From: Pedobacter sp. BS3
GTDB taxonomy: Bacteria; Bacteroidota; Bacteroidia; Sphingobacteriales; Sphingobacteriaceae
DNA length: 64,000 nt
Assembly (NCBI RefSeq): GCF_008274585.1
Contig: NZ_VTRT01000002.1
Location: 620,001-684,000 of the forward strand
Reading direction: 5' to 3'
Part shown: piece by piece, positions 29,174 to 38,652 of the stretch
Layout of the letters: each line of letters opens with the position of its first letter
Position numbering within the stretch: the stretch's first letter is position 1
The notes under the pieces: model-generated
What the model was told of the DNA's origin: nothing
The model's input: the letters and a program-made list of their open reading frames with translations, nothing else
Databases searched by the model: none
Program-made: the position numbers and the translations under genes

Positions 29174-29400
29174 TGCAGGCTCGTCCCGATTTGCAATCGG
29201 GATACCAGAAAACGGCGTTTGCAATGCCGCAATGTTGCTTAAAACAATAAAAGGCTGCCCACCCCTTGGTCTGTCCCCCCGACAGACCAACATTATTCGT
29301 TCCGGCCTGCCGGGGGACAGGCCGGGGAAAGCTCTTATCTTGACGCCTATGCGAAGCCTTGGGACGAGGGGCCCGAGACTTCGGGAAAGCAATCTACCTG
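29174..29400. repeat. Composite REP-like hairpin element, copy 2 (inverse of 7187-7412)
   Basis: It fills the 400-bp gap before btuB's 3' end. Hairpins are TCCCGATT-TGC-AATCGGGA (29184-29202), GGTCTGTC-CCCCC-GACAGACC (about 29269-29289) and GGCCTGCC/GACAGGCC (about 29305-29324). The segment from about 29260 to 29345 is the near-identical reverse complement of 7280-7358. Copy 1 has lost one arm of the second hairpin, so copy 2 looks more complete. Confidence 0.75.
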
Positions 29401-29456
29401 TTTTGAGCAGAATTATTAATCGAACTCAGGTTCATAATTTATTACTAAATAGGGCA

Positions 29457-31382
29457 TTACTTTATGTCGTACCGGATACCGGCATTAAAATTACGTCCTT
29501 TAGTGGTGTAACCGGATATTTCCACATAATCCATGTCGAACAGGTTCTTCACATCAGCAAACACGGTTAAATTCTTTAATGGTTTAACCTGAACATAGGC
29601 ATCAAATACGGAGTAGGTTTTTAGGTTAACATCAACAGGTCCTTTTACATTATCATAATAAGCATCGTTTCTGGATCCAACGTATTTATATATCAAATTG
29701 ATATATAATGTTTTACCAATCTGATAACCTGCGTTTGCGCCAAAGGTATGTTTCGGGCGGCGGGATAAATAATCTACAAATACTCCGCTCGAATTAGGCC
29801 CTTCTCCTTCTACGTAAGCATACCAGGCACTCAAATCCAGATTTTGTATCGGTTTAGTTGTCAATTCAACTTCTAAACCTTTATCCTTTTGCTTAATACC
29901 ATTGTCATATTTACCCATAATATAGCAAATCACATCTTTAATATCACGCTTAAACACCGATGCACTCAGGTTTAATTTTGAGGGCACCATATCAAAATCG
30001 ATACCGCCTTCGTAGGTTGTTGAAGCCTCGGGTTTCAGATCCAGGTTACCGTATTGGCTGTATAACTGATACAGGCTGGGCACTTTGTACCCGGATGCCA
30101 TGCTGGCAAACAGCTTGAATTTTCCGGCAATAGTGTATGATGGATTGATGGTATAGGTATAATTATTTCCATATTCTGAATGATGATTGTACCGTCCGCC
30201 TAAATCAAAATGAAAACCTCCGGCCTTCAGGAAGAGATCAGCGTAACCGCTGAAAATATGATTATGCGCATTAGGAATGTAAGTATTAAATACACCCCAG
30301 GTACTGGCTGATTCACCTGCCTGCGTTGATTTAGCATAGCGATAGTTAACTCCTGCCGTGAGATCAAAATTATCCGACAACTTTTGGTTCCAGATGGCTT
30401 CGGTATAGGTTATTTTACCGGTATTATCCTGGCTTGAGGTGCTTCCATCGCCGGCAGGCCCGTTTACAAAGCGGTTATTTACGTTATTTTGATTCAGAAT
30501 AATATTTAACGCTCCTGTTTCCCAGGCATACTTTCCGGTTAATCCACCGAATAAGGTAGTGTTTTTAACGATATGGTCCGGATCATCATTAAAAGCACTG
30601 GCATCTGCGCCTAACCTGTTCTGGGTAGCCTGTATATTACCCGACAGCGAAAATTTATCAGTAATTTGTTGAGTTAAGTGTATATTAAATGCCTGTTGAT
30701 GAAAATCATCTTTATCAAATCCCGGGTTTCCGGATGGGTCTGCCGAAGAAAACCCTTTAGAATCTGTATTGGAAAAATTTACGGCAATACCGGTTTTACC
30801 TACTGAGCCATTAAGTCCATACGCTTCCTTAAAGGTATTGTAACTTCCGCCGGTAGCCTGTACACTGGCGTTCAGCTTATCTGCCGAAGGTTTTTTAGTA
30901 ATGATATTAATTACGCCAGCAACAGCATCAGAACCGTATAAAGTTGAATTAACACCCCGTAATATCTCAATACGCTCGATCTGGTCGATGGAAAAAGCGT
31001 TGATATCGTAATCATTAGAGATGTACGATGCATTATTGGCCGGGATGCCGTCTATCAGGATCAGCGTATTACCGGCAGATGCACCACGGGTAAAAACGGA
31101 AATAACAGAACCTGCTGCATTGTTTGTGCCCGACAAGGTCAGCCCGGCAACATTGTTCAATACTTCGGGCAGAGTACGTCCCTGACTTTTGCTAAGCTGA
31201 TCGGCAGTTATTACCCGCACTACACGGCCAACATCGGCCTGCTTACGCGATGTGCGGCTTGCGGTAACTACAACTTCGTCTAACTTGGCTGGTTCCTTTT
31301 CCTGTGCCTGTAACACCGCAGGCAGCAGCGCCAGTTGTGCAAGCCCCAGGCCTGCAGCAACTACAAATTTCTTTTTGTTCAT
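29457..31382 (-). CDS. btuB: TonB-dependent cobalamin receptor (BtuB)
   Basis: This 641-aa outer-membrane receptor has a signal peptide (MNKKKFVVAAGLGLAQLALL...LQAQ), a plug domain starting DEVVVTASRTSRKQADVGRVV (about 33-150, ending ...GVINIITKKPS) and a 22-strand-type barrel. Assignment to vitamin B12 uptake rests on the cobalamin riboswitch directly upstream, together with BtuB-like length and plug. It takes up cobalamin with energy from TonB-ExbBD, which are not in the window. No other B12 gene adjoins it, so the organism probably salvages corrinoids with genes elsewhere. Confidence 0.9.
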   Translation of the reverse strand: MNKKKFVVAAGLGLAQLALLPAVLQAQEKEPAKLDEVVVTASRTSRKQADVGRVVRVITADQLSKSQGRTLPEVLNNVAGLTLSGTNNAAGSVISVFTRGASAGNTLILIDGIPANNASYISNDYDINAFSIDQIERIEILRGVNSTLYGSDAVAGVINIITKKPSADKLNASVQATGGSYNTFKEAYGLNGSVGKTGIAVNFSNTDSKGFSSADPSGNPGFDKDDFHQQAFNIHLTQQITDKFSLSGNIQATQNRLGADASAFNDDPDHIVKNTTLFGGLTGKYAWETGALNIILNQNNVNNRFVNGPAGDGSTSSQDNTGKITYTEAIWNQKLSDNFDLTAGVNYRYAKSTQAGESASTWGVFNTYIPNAHNHIFSGYADLFLKAGGFHFDLGGRYNHHSEYGNNYTYTINPSYTIAGKFKLFASMASGYKVPSLYQLYSQYGNLDLKPEASTTYEGGIDFDMVPSKLNLSASVFKRDIKDVICYIMGKYDNGIKQKDKGLEVELTTKPIQNLDLSAWYAYVEGEGPNSSGVFVDYLSRRPKHTFGANAGYQIGKTLYINLIYKYVGSRNDAYYDNVKGPVDVNLKTYSVFDAYVQVKPLKNLTVFADVKNLFDMDYVEISGYTTKGRNFNAGIRYDIK

Positions 31383-31496
31383 TTTTTGTATGAAAAAGAT
31401 CTCGCAGCAAACAGGTGTGGAGAGAAATGGAAATACAGAGCTTTTGTATTTGTCATTCCAAGCTTCAATCCCCGAAAGCTGTGAATAGTTAATGCT

Positions 31497-31665
31497 TGAG
31501 GCAGGTCTTCTGACTTACTCCCGGCTTATCCGGCCTTCCCATCCGCCGGTTGGCGAACAGTGGCATTGAGAATTGGATAGCCGTTGTGGAGAACACAGCA
31601 GCGGGTCTGTCCGGGATTCGCACCCGGTTCCCTTTTAACTCCGAATTAACGGAGACCAAAAGCAG
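31497..31665 (-). promoter_or_regulatory. Cobalamin (AdoCbl/B12-box) riboswitch
   Basis: Read on the minus strand, the region holds the class hallmarks in order: AAAAGGGAA then CCGGGTGCGAATCCCGG, AGACCCGCTGCTGTG, GCCACTG, a GGGAAGGCC stem, and the 3' B12 box GTCAGAAGACCTGCC (31501-31515). The 3' end is about 115 nt from the btuB ATG. Binding of adenosylcobalamin should lower btuB expression. Whether control is at transcription or translation cannot be read from the sequence, as no clean terminator hairpin follows. Confidence 0.92.
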
Positions 31666-31667
31666 CG

Positions 31668-31698
31668 CAAAGATAGGATATGTAATTGATTACGGCAA
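31668..31698 (-). promoter_or_regulatory. Promoter of the riboswitch-btuB transcript
   Basis: On the minus strand TTG (31698-31696), 20 bp and TATCTTTG (31675-31668) lie just before the riboswitch, so the aptamer starts almost at the transcript 5' end. Confidence 0.75.
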
Positions 31699-31699
31699 G

Positions 31700-32149
31700 A
31701 GGAAAAGCCCACCCCAACCCTCCCAAAGGGCTACGGTGTACCCACAAAATTATTACTTGTATTGGTTTTGTTTTGTAGCAATACCGTTGTAGCATAGTGT
31801 CCCTCCGCCAGTTGGCGGAAGGGAGTAGGAGGAGGTTTCTTCTTACTTATCCGATTTTCAAATATCTATGAAATCAACAAATAATTTCTCATGTCATATG
31901 GTACTTCATCATCAAGGCATAAACCCCAAAGCCCACCGCCTGTAAATCTTTTTGTGAGGTATTCCCAATTATTACAAATCTCTTCCTCCCCCTGCCCCCT
32001 CGAAATGAGGGGGATAGTGATTAACAAAGTCAATGCCTGGGCAGCGTATAGTGCAGATCAAGGCTGTAAGGGTTAATAACCTATTGTTAAAGATGTGGGT
32101 ACACCATAGCCCTAAGAAAGGGAGTAAAACCAGGCTATTATTTGTTGTT
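31700..32149. other. Intergenic stretch with C-rich hairpins, no gene
   Basis: About 450 bp between btuB's control region and the OmpA gene. It carries AGCCCACCCCAACCCTCCC (31708), a hairpin CCCTCCGCCA/TGGCGGAAGGG (about 31801-31823) and CCCCCTCGAAATGAGGGGG (about 31996-32014). The same cytosine-rich blocks recur at 57290-57315, 57415-57450 and 60761-60790. Short open frames here are not convincing. Confidence 0.6.
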
Positions 32150-32198
32150 CGTTATTCGCCTTACGCCTTAAACCCTCTGCCTTCCACCTTTGCCTTAC
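32150..32198. repeat. Heptad array (GCCTTAC/ACCTTTG words)
   Basis: GTTATTC, GCCTTAC, GCCTTAA, ACCCTCT, GCCTTCC and ACCTTTG run in register into the stop codon of the OmpA gene. The word order is near-identical to 9950-9980. Confidence 0.75.
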
Positions 32199-34297
32199 TT
32201 ACATTCAATCTGCGAGAGATTTACATCATTCATCAGGATATCGAACTCGGTACGGCGGTTCAGCTGCTGGTCGGCTTCAGAGCAGGGTACACCATCGTAA
32301 CAACGGTTTACCAGTCGTGATTTACCGTAATACTCAACGGTTATCCGGTATTCGGCAATACCTTTTTCCACCAGGTAGCGCTTTGCAGATTCGCCACGAC
32401 GCATAGACAAATCTTTATTATATTCTGCCGATGCACGGCTATCGCAGTGGCTTGAGGTTATCACTGTGAGTTCGGGGTGCGCTTTCATCAGCTGCACCAA
32501 CCGGTCTAACACGGGTTTGGCATCATCGCGTATAAAATCCTTATCCAGGTCGTAATAAATATTAGGAATCCAGAACTGGCGTTTCAGCGAATCGCAATTA
32601 TTCATTACCCATTGCTGCGATGCCTCCATCTTCCTGAGCTTCAGCGTTACCTTAATGGTTGAATCTACCTTAATGCCGTTGGTTGTGATGAAGGTGCGGG
32701 CCTGCATATACGAAGGCCGGTCGGCAATAATTTCATAATCGGTTGCTTTAGCCAGCGTAGCCGTAAACATGCCGCGGCTGTTGGCTTTTAACGTGTCAAC
32801 TTCGCCGTTGTGCCGTAAATAGACCGTACTGCTTAACGGAAGATTGGTTTTTGCATCAACTACCAGACCTTCCAGGTTTACCCGGTAACCGATACGCTTA
32901 TACGAAAATATATCGTCGCTGCCGTTGCGGTTCGAGCTGAAATACCCACTGCGCCCATCGGCACTTTTAATAAATCCGAAATCATCTTTTGATGAGTTGA
33001 ACGGTACGCCCAGGTTACGGGGAGTGTACTGGGGCTTCAGGTCGTTAAGCGCCACTTCGAACAGATCCAGCCCGCCTAAACCGGCATAACCGGTAGAGGC
33101 AAAGAACAGCAGGCCATCCTTATCTAAATAAGGGAACATTTCATCGCCTTCGGTATTGATCCTGTTGCCCATGTTCACCGGACGCCCCCATTGTCCGCCC
33201 GCACCATTTCTTACAGAATAGTACAGGTCGGTTCCGCCAAAGCCGCCCGGCATATCAGAAGTAAATATCAGGATATTACCGTCTTTACTGATGGCCGGAT
33301 GCCCGATGGAATACTCGTTGCTGTTATACGGGAACTCCGTGATATGATCCCAGTTTGAGCCGTCGGTAAAATAGAGCTTCAATTTTACCGTACCATCTCC
33401 GCTCCGGACAACGCCTTTACTGTAATTATTACGTGTAAAGATCAGTGTACCATCAGGCGCTATAACGGCAGGCCCTTCATGATACCGTGTGTTTACTTTT
33501 CCTGATAAAAGATGCGCACCACCAGCTCCTGCGGTCCCAGAAACCCCTTTAATGTACTCTGAACCATACTGGATGAACGTATTGTTATCGTTACTGGTGG
33601 GCGCAGTATCATCATCATTGTAAACCAGCTTCCCCGCTTTCTTATTGTCTTTTGAGGATGTATTGCCCGCTCCCCCGTTCATATTATCTACTACGTACAG
33701 ATCTGAAAAAGCTGTCAGATCCCAAAGAAACACGTTTTTTGTAGGGCCCTTGGTTGTCCGGTTGCTCACAAACAGCAAGCCGTCTTTGTAGTAAATCGGC
33801 GAATATTCTGAAACTCCTGTGTTAAATGATACCGGGTCGACCGTCCACTCACCCTTATCTTTTGAAAATACTGAGGGGTCAGTTTTTACAAACGATGACG
33901 CCCGTTTATCGGCAGGAACCATAGCCAGGTATTTACGATACCATTGCTCTGATTCTTCGTATCGTTCATTATTGGCCAGCGCCTCGGCATAACGTAAGGC
34001 CCACACCGGCTTTAAAGGCTGCTTTTTAGAAAGAGCCTCGTAACTTGCCAATGCCTCGTTGTACATTCTTATTTTCCGGTAGCTGTCTGCAAGCATCTCA
34101 AGCGCCAGGGTGTTAGCGGTATCTTTCTGTACAATAGGGTTTAATAGTTGTATGACCGCTAAATACTGAAACGACTGGTAGGCTGCCGCCGCTTTTTTCA
34201 TTCGCGGATCGTCTGCTCCAAAACTTTTTTGCTGCTGCAGGCATAACACGCAAAACTGTAATAAGAATATCTTAAAGATCAATTTCATAATGCTCAA
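32195..34297 (-). CDS. OmpA-family protein with TPR and WD40-like repeats
   Basis: This 700-aa protein has a signal peptide (about 1-27), tetratricopeptide-like helices (about 30-130), a PD40-type beta-propeller (about 150-460 with motifs like GHPAISKDGNILIFTSDMPGG), a carboxypeptidase-regulatory-like domain (about 460-550) and a C-terminal OmpA peptidoglycan-binding domain (YYDLDKDFIRDDA...RRGESAKRYL...NRRTEFDI). In Bacteroidetes this domain set is found with PorP/SprF and large surface proteins, where it may anchor the export complex to peptidoglycan. ATG at 34288 is a possible alternative start. It follows the PorP/SprF gene by 2 bp. Confidence 0.88.
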   Translation of the reverse strand: MSIMKLIFKIFLLQFCVLCLQQQKSFGADDPRMKKAAAAYQSFQYLAVIQLLNPIVQKDTANTLALEMLADSYRKIRMYNEALASYEALSKKQPLKPVWALRYAEALANNERYEESEQWYRKYLAMVPADKRASSFVKTDPSVFSKDKGEWTVDPVSFNTGVSEYSPIYYKDGLLFVSNRTTKGPTKNVFLWDLTAFSDLYVVDNMNGGAGNTSSKDNKKAGKLVYNDDDTAPTSNDNNTFIQYGSEYIKGVSGTAGAGGAHLLSGKVNTRYHEGPAVIAPDGTLIFTRNNYSKGVVRSGDGTVKLKLYFTDGSNWDHITEFPYNSNEYSIGHPAISKDGNILIFTSDMPGGFGGTDLYYSVRNGAGGQWGRPVNMGNRINTEGDEMFPYLDKDGLLFFASTGYAGLGGLDLFEVALNDLKPQYTPRNLGVPFNSSKDDFGFIKSADGRSGYFSSNRNGSDDIFSYKRIGYRVNLEGLVVDAKTNLPLSSTVYLRHNGEVDTLKANSRGMFTATLAKATDYEIIADRPSYMQARTFITTNGIKVDSTIKVTLKLRKMEASQQWVMNNCDSLKRQFWIPNIYYDLDKDFIRDDAKPVLDRLVQLMKAHPELTVITSSHCDSRASAEYNKDLSMRRGESAKRYLVEKGIAEYRITVEYYGKSRLVNRCYDGVPCSEADQQLNRRTEFDILMNDVNLSQIECK

Positions 34298-34299
34298 TA

Positions 34300-35226
34300 T
34301 CAGAAATACCGGGGTGTTAATATTCTATCGCGATTACGGCCAAATTCATAGCGCAGCATAATTTCATGGCTTCCCGAATTGTAGTTCTGCAGCTTTGTTG
34401 TGCTGTAATCGTACTGATAGCCAATGCGTATCTGCGGACTAACCTGTAATTGCACAGTTGCCCCAACATCGGCATTGGTACGATAGGTAGCTCCCACTGC
34501 AATAACATCCTTGATCCAGAGCGCCAGATCGCCATCGGCCTGTACAGGGGCTCCTTTTACGCCTTTTACCAATACAGATGGCTTCAGGTTGAAATCGTCG
34601 TTAAGCTTAAACACATAACCCGCTGCCAGAAACAGGTGTACGGCCGGGTTATACGGCGTACCGGTAGTGTTATAATATTCGTTACTTAACAGCTCCATGG
34701 CAGATAATCCCACGTAAAAACGGTCTGAGTTATAATATGCTCCAAAGCCGGCATTAAAGTTTACCTGGTTTACATTATCGCGAAAAGCGGCATCATTCGA
34801 TGTTCCGTAAGGATCTAACGCTACCGAGGTAAAATCGGCACGGTACTGGGCAGCAGTTCCCTGGATACCCAAGGCCAGCGTTCCCTGGTCGCTCATGCGG
34901 ATACGATAAGCATAGCTGGCCGAAACTCCCGTGTTACGGGTAATGCCTAATTTATCGTTGAACAGCTGTAAGCCCAGGCCGATCTTTTTATCGCTAACAG
35001 GTGCATCAATGGTAAATGTAAAGGTTTTAGGCGCCCCGGCTATGCCTGTCCACTGGCTGCGGTATAACGCGGTTGCCGAAACCACATTCCTGCTGCCGGC
35101 ATAAGCCGGATTGATAGCCATGGTATTGAACATATACTGCGAATACATGGCGTCCTGCTGTGCCAGGGCAGCAGAGCAGGATAAAACCTGTATAATGAAT
35201 GTAATATATATATAGGTGCGTTTCAT
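34300..35226 (-). CDS. PorP/SprF-family outer-membrane protein
   Basis: This 308-aa protein has a signal peptide ending ...SAALAQ and the PorP/SprF start QDAMYSQYMFNTMAINPAYAGSR, followed by alternating beta-strands of an outer-membrane barrel. SprF-like proteins act with the type IX secretion system and are needed to export or attach particular surface proteins with type B C-terminal signals. The middle position between the adhesin (upstream, 2-bp gap) and the OmpA protein (downstream, 2-bp gap) fits a dedicated partner for that adhesin. Confidence 0.9.
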   Translation of the reverse strand: MKRTYIYITFIIQVLSCSAALAQQDAMYSQYMFNTMAINPAYAGSRNVVSATALYRSQWTGIAGAPKTFTFTIDAPVSDKKIGLGLQLFNDKLGITRNTGVSASYAYRIRMSDQGTLALGIQGTAAQYRADFTSVALDPYGTSNDAAFRDNVNQVNFNAGFGAYYNSDRFYVGLSAMELLSNEYYNTTGTPYNPAVHLFLAAGYVFKLNDDFNLKPSVLVKGVKGAPVQADGDLALWIKDVIAVGATYRTNADVGATVQLQVSPQIRIGYQYDYSTTKLQNYNSGSHEIMLRYEFGRNRDRILTPRYF

Positions 35227-35228
35227 TT

Positions 35229-38207
35229 CTATCGTTTAATTGTCAGGTAGCCGGTGTATTTATCTTTACCATTAATGATAATAATGTAATAGTAGGTTCC
35301 GTCGGGGGCATCATCGCCTACATAGATACCTTCGGTACATTTACCTTCCCATGAGTTATCGTAATCGGCAGAGCGATAGATACGGTTACCCCAGCGGTTG
35401 TATATTTCTACCGAAGCCTTATTTCCGCCCAGGTTCCAGATCACAAACTTATCGTTAACGCCATCCCTGTTAGGCGAAAAACCTTGCGGGATGAACAGGT
35501 TGGTACCCACCAGCGTAACCGGAGTGGGTTCTGCCGGCGAAACATCGCCTGCCGTATCCGGGTCGGGTTTTAAACCATTGGTAGACTGGTCATTTACCTT
35601 AGTGCCGTTCACCGGGGTTGTTCCTTCTGCGTAAGCGCTGTTTTTAAACACCCCGCTGCCGGCTGTTAGCTGCACATTTACGCTGAGCTGAATTTGCTGC
35701 TGTGTACCGGTAGCCAGCGTATTACCGCTTTGCAACAGTTCGGTATTGGATGAGCCATTGTACAGGTTATTGACCAGGAGGCTGCCCGGAGAGCTGATCG
35801 ACGTCACGGTAAAAACATTACCGGCAAAGGTTGCCGACAGATCATCGGTAATGCTGATATTGGTCAGATCATCGTCGCCGTAGTTGCGTACGGTGAACAG
35901 GTAAACCACATTGTACGAATTATTGATCCCCTTGGTAGCAGATACCAGCTCTTTGGCCAACCCGATCATTGCCCGGCGAATACTGATATTGACCGTGGCC
36001 ACATTAGAAATGTTTCCATCGTTGTCTTTCACGGTATAGGTAAAGCTATCAGGCCCGAAATAGTTATTTGCCGGCGTGTAGGTTACCTGGCCGTTTGCCG
36101 GGTTTACCGTTACGGCGCCATGTGCCGGCTGGGCAACAACCGTTACCGTTGTTTTATTAATGGTACCATCAGGGTCGGTATCATTAGCTGTAACGTCAAT
36201 AACAACCGGCGTGTTTACCAGCGTGGTCTTGCTATCGTTTACCGCCTGCGGGGGCCCGGATACAGCAACCGTTACCGTAATGGGGTCTGATTCTGTTCCG
36301 CCGGGAGCTACTAATGTGTATGTAAAGGTATCGTTGCCCGAATAATTCGGATCGGGCGTATATTTTACTGTTCCGTCGGGCTGCGGCACGGCAGTACCAT
36401 GTGCAGGCGGCGTTTTCAATGTTACAGTTGTTCCGGTAGCGCCGGCATCATTATTTTTTACCGGGATAACAACCGGTGTATTGATCAGGGTGGTAGCGTT
36501 ATCATTGGTTCCGGTTGGTTTAACAGTAATATTTACCGTTGCCACATTAGATACATTACCATCGTTATCTTTTACGGTGTAAGTAAAACTATCCGGCCCG
36601 GAATAACCGTTTACCGGCGTATACGTTACTTCGCCCGTTACCGGGTTAACGGCTGCCGTGCCATGAGCCGGCTGGGTAACCACGGTTACCGTTGTTTTAT
36701 CAGGTGTACCATCGGTATCGGTATCATTAGCCGTAACATCAATAACAACCGGCGTGTTCACCAGCGTGGTCTTGCTATCATTTACTGCCTGCGGGGGCGA
36801 CTGGATCACGATAGTAACGGTTATAGGATCTGACTCTGTTCCGTCGGGAGCTACTAAGGTATAGGTAAAGGTATCGTTGCCCGAATAATTCGGATCGGGC
36901 GTATATTTAAACGTTCCGTCGGGCTGTAGTGTGGCTATTCCGTGCGGCGGCGCTGTTTTTAAGGTAATGGTTGTGCCGGTAGCGCCGGGATCATTATTCT
37001 TTACCGGGATAACAACGGGCGTATTCACTTTAGTGTTTGCATTATCATTAACACCAACCGGTTTAATTACGATGCTTACCGTTGCCGGATTGGAGACCAG
37101 CCCTTTATTATTTTCTATGGTATAGGTAAACTGGTCTTTACCTGAATAGCCTGTTACAGGGGTATAAACGCCGGTAACCGGGTCAAATGTACCGTGTGCC
37201 GGCCCTGTAATCACTTTGGTTTTGGCCGGTACAATGGTATTATTCAAACCTCCGTTATCGTTATCCAGAATATTCAGCGTTAAGGGTGTGTTTTGTACAA
37301 CGGCATAGCTGTCGTCTACGGCGGTTGGATAGGCAACTGCCTCATCAAACGGGTTGATACGTACGTTACGTATCTCGTGAAAGTTGGTGAGGCTACCGGT
37401 AGAAGATGCTAATCCGTAGTGCAATTGTGTCGGTGCCGCAACATGATATGGATAGTTATCAATCAATGTATAGGTTTGCCCGGTGGGCGTTCCGTTACCG
37501 ACAAGTATTTTTACTGTAATATCAAAACCAACGGTAGCCGGTTTCAGCTCAATAATAGCCCGGCGGTAGCCCATATCTGTAATTAATGGTTTACGGTCAG
37601 GGCCATAAGTTTCTAATGTAAACCCAAGCGGATCGGTTTGCGCCGTTGTTAAGAACTGGTAACCATTGGCAGCATCGCCCCGTAAAGTTACCGAACGCGG
37701 CAAAAAGCCGGGGCCTCCGTGGCGTCCTTCGATGGGGTTTGAGAAATTGCCATATTCATCCAGTCCGATGCCAAGGTAAGCCCCCGATAAGCCGGGTGAT
37801 GTTTCGGCAGCAGCATAGTTGGCATATCCCAGCGATCCGCCAAACCCGCCGATACTGAAGGTGCTTACACCGGCATCAAACAGGAAAAAGGTGATGCCAT
37901 CTGCGCCTGTGCCGCCATAAGTAAAGTATTCAAACTCTACCCGCATACCATATTCTGATGGAAAGTTGGTAGTGCTGTATATATAACCTTTCTGGTTTTG
38001 ATCATTATTGGTTAGCCGGAGGTACCCGTTTCCCTCACCTTCGTTTGTGGGTGTACCGGCTGTAAGAAATGCGGCTGGTGCTCCGCCATAAACAATACCC
38101 GAAGCGGTGGAATTTTTAAAACTTTCAAAATAGGGGAACTGTGCATACGTATCATACACACTTGCACTTATTAAAAAGGCAATTAAGGAAAGTAGTTTTT
38201 TCATCAT
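35229..38207 (-). CDS. Large secreted adhesin with tandem Ig-like domains and type IX C-terminal signal
   Basis: The 992-aa protein has a signal peptide (to about 22), an L-type lectin-like domain (about 24-290; GADGITFFLFDAG and AYLGIGLDEYGNF), five Ig/cadherin-like Big_9 repeats (about 295-745), a DUF11-like domain (about 750-870) and a gliding-motility-associated C-terminal domain (about 905-992; FIPQGFSPNRDGVNDKF, YNRWGNRIY, DGTYYYII). The last is a type B sorting signal of the type IX system. Repeats 2-5 alternate two forms, A-B-A-B. It likely acts in surface attachment. It heads the operon with the PorP/SprF and OmpA genes. Confidence 0.9.
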   Translation of the reverse strand: MMKKLLSLIAFLISASVYDTYAQFPYFESFKNSTASGIVYGGAPAAFLTAGTPTNEGEGNGYLRLTNNDQNQKGYIYSTTNFPSEYGMRVEFEYFTYGGTGADGITFFLFDAGVSTFSIGGFGGSLGYANYAAAETSPGLSGAYLGIGLDEYGNFSNPIEGRHGGPGFLPRSVTLRGDAANGYQFLTTAQTDPLGFTLETYGPDRKPLITDMGYRRAIIELKPATVGFDITVKILVGNGTPTGQTYTLIDNYPYHVAAPTQLHYGLASSTGSLTNFHEIRNVRINPFDEAVAYPTAVDDSYAVVQNTPLTLNILDNDNGGLNNTIVPAKTKVITGPAHGTFDPVTGVYTPVTGYSGKDQFTYTIENNKGLVSNPATVSIVIKPVGVNDNANTKVNTPVVIPVKNNDPGATGTTITLKTAPPHGIATLQPDGTFKYTPDPNYSGNDTFTYTLVAPDGTESDPITVTIVIQSPPQAVNDSKTTLVNTPVVIDVTANDTDTDGTPDKTTVTVVTQPAHGTAAVNPVTGEVTYTPVNGYSGPDSFTYTVKDNDGNVSNVATVNITVKPTGTNDNATTLINTPVVIPVKNNDAGATGTTVTLKTPPAHGTAVPQPDGTVKYTPDPNYSGNDTFTYTLVAPGGTESDPITVTVAVSGPPQAVNDSKTTLVNTPVVIDVTANDTDPDGTINKTTVTVVAQPAHGAVTVNPANGQVTYTPANNYFGPDSFTYTVKDNDGNISNVATVNISIRRAMIGLAKELVSATKGINNSYNVVYLFTVRNYGDDDLTNISITDDLSATFAGNVFTVTSISSPGSLLVNNLYNGSSNTELLQSGNTLATGTQQQIQLSVNVQLTAGSGVFKNSAYAEGTTPVNGTKVNDQSTNGLKPDPDTAGDVSPAEPTPVTLVGTNLFIPQGFSPNRDGVNDKFVIWNLGGNKASVEIYNRWGNRIYRSADYDNSWEGKCTEGIYVGDDAPDGTYYYIIIINGKDKYTGYLTIKR
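35990..37090. repeat. In-gene tandem duplication, 543-bp period (two Ig-like domains)
   Basis: Identical long blocks recur at an offset of 543 bp (for example TCGTTGCCCGAATAATTCGG at 36331 and 36874). The period is 181 codons, one A plus B pair of Ig-like domains, so the reading frame is kept. The units could be lost or gained by homologous recombination. Confidence 0.85.
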
Positions 38208-38652
38208 ACCGGTAGATCAATTATCAATTTACTTACCAAAACTGTGTCATTAAGCCGTTAACTGGCTGGGCTACTGCTTAAATTCTGCCATAACCTGAAT
38301 TATTCGCCCTATCAACAAACTATATCATATCCTGAAACAAAATTCATTAATGGATAGCTGGTTATTGCTTTCTCCGGAGTGTCCCGGGCTTCAGCACCGC
38401 ACATTTTCCCCACATGGGTAATATATTCCCCAATGCAATGATTAACTGTAACGAATACGATCATTAACCATAACGCTCTCCGGACGATTATGTTAACCCG
38501 CTAAGTCATGGAAACACATTTATACAGGTAAGAAAACTAAAGTAGCTGTTTAATATTTTAATATTTGGCACAATAATCTATATTTAGACAGTTAATTAAA
38601 AGCATATTTTACGTAGGTTAAACCCATATAGTTTGCCTGTTTTAACATATAT
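38208..38652. other. Divergent intergenic region between the adhesin and polysaccharide operons
   Basis: This 445-bp gap has no gene. It should hold both promoters, but I find no clean TTTG-TAnnTTTG match on either strand. Near matches are TATATTTA at about 38580 and TATAGTTTG at about 38628. No heptad array or hairpin element is present, unlike most other long gaps here. Confidence 0.5.

Noticed and set aside
31550-31792. 80-aa open frame over the btuB leader
   Set aside because: It overlaps the conserved cobalamin riboswitch on the opposite strand and has no family match.
36399-36833. 144-aa open frame opposite the adhesin repeats
   Set aside because: Arises from the repetitive Ig-domain coding DNA on the other strand; Arg/Tyr/Ile-rich shadow.
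35990-37090. Possible CRISPR or non-coding repeat in the adhesin
   Set aside because: The 543-bp period is an exact number of codons and falls within a continuous reading frame of Ig-like domains.
38208-38652. Promoter pair for the adhesin and polysaccharide operons
   Set aside because: Only partial matches to TAnnTTTG were found (TATATTTA, TATAGTTTG), so no specific promoter is annotated.
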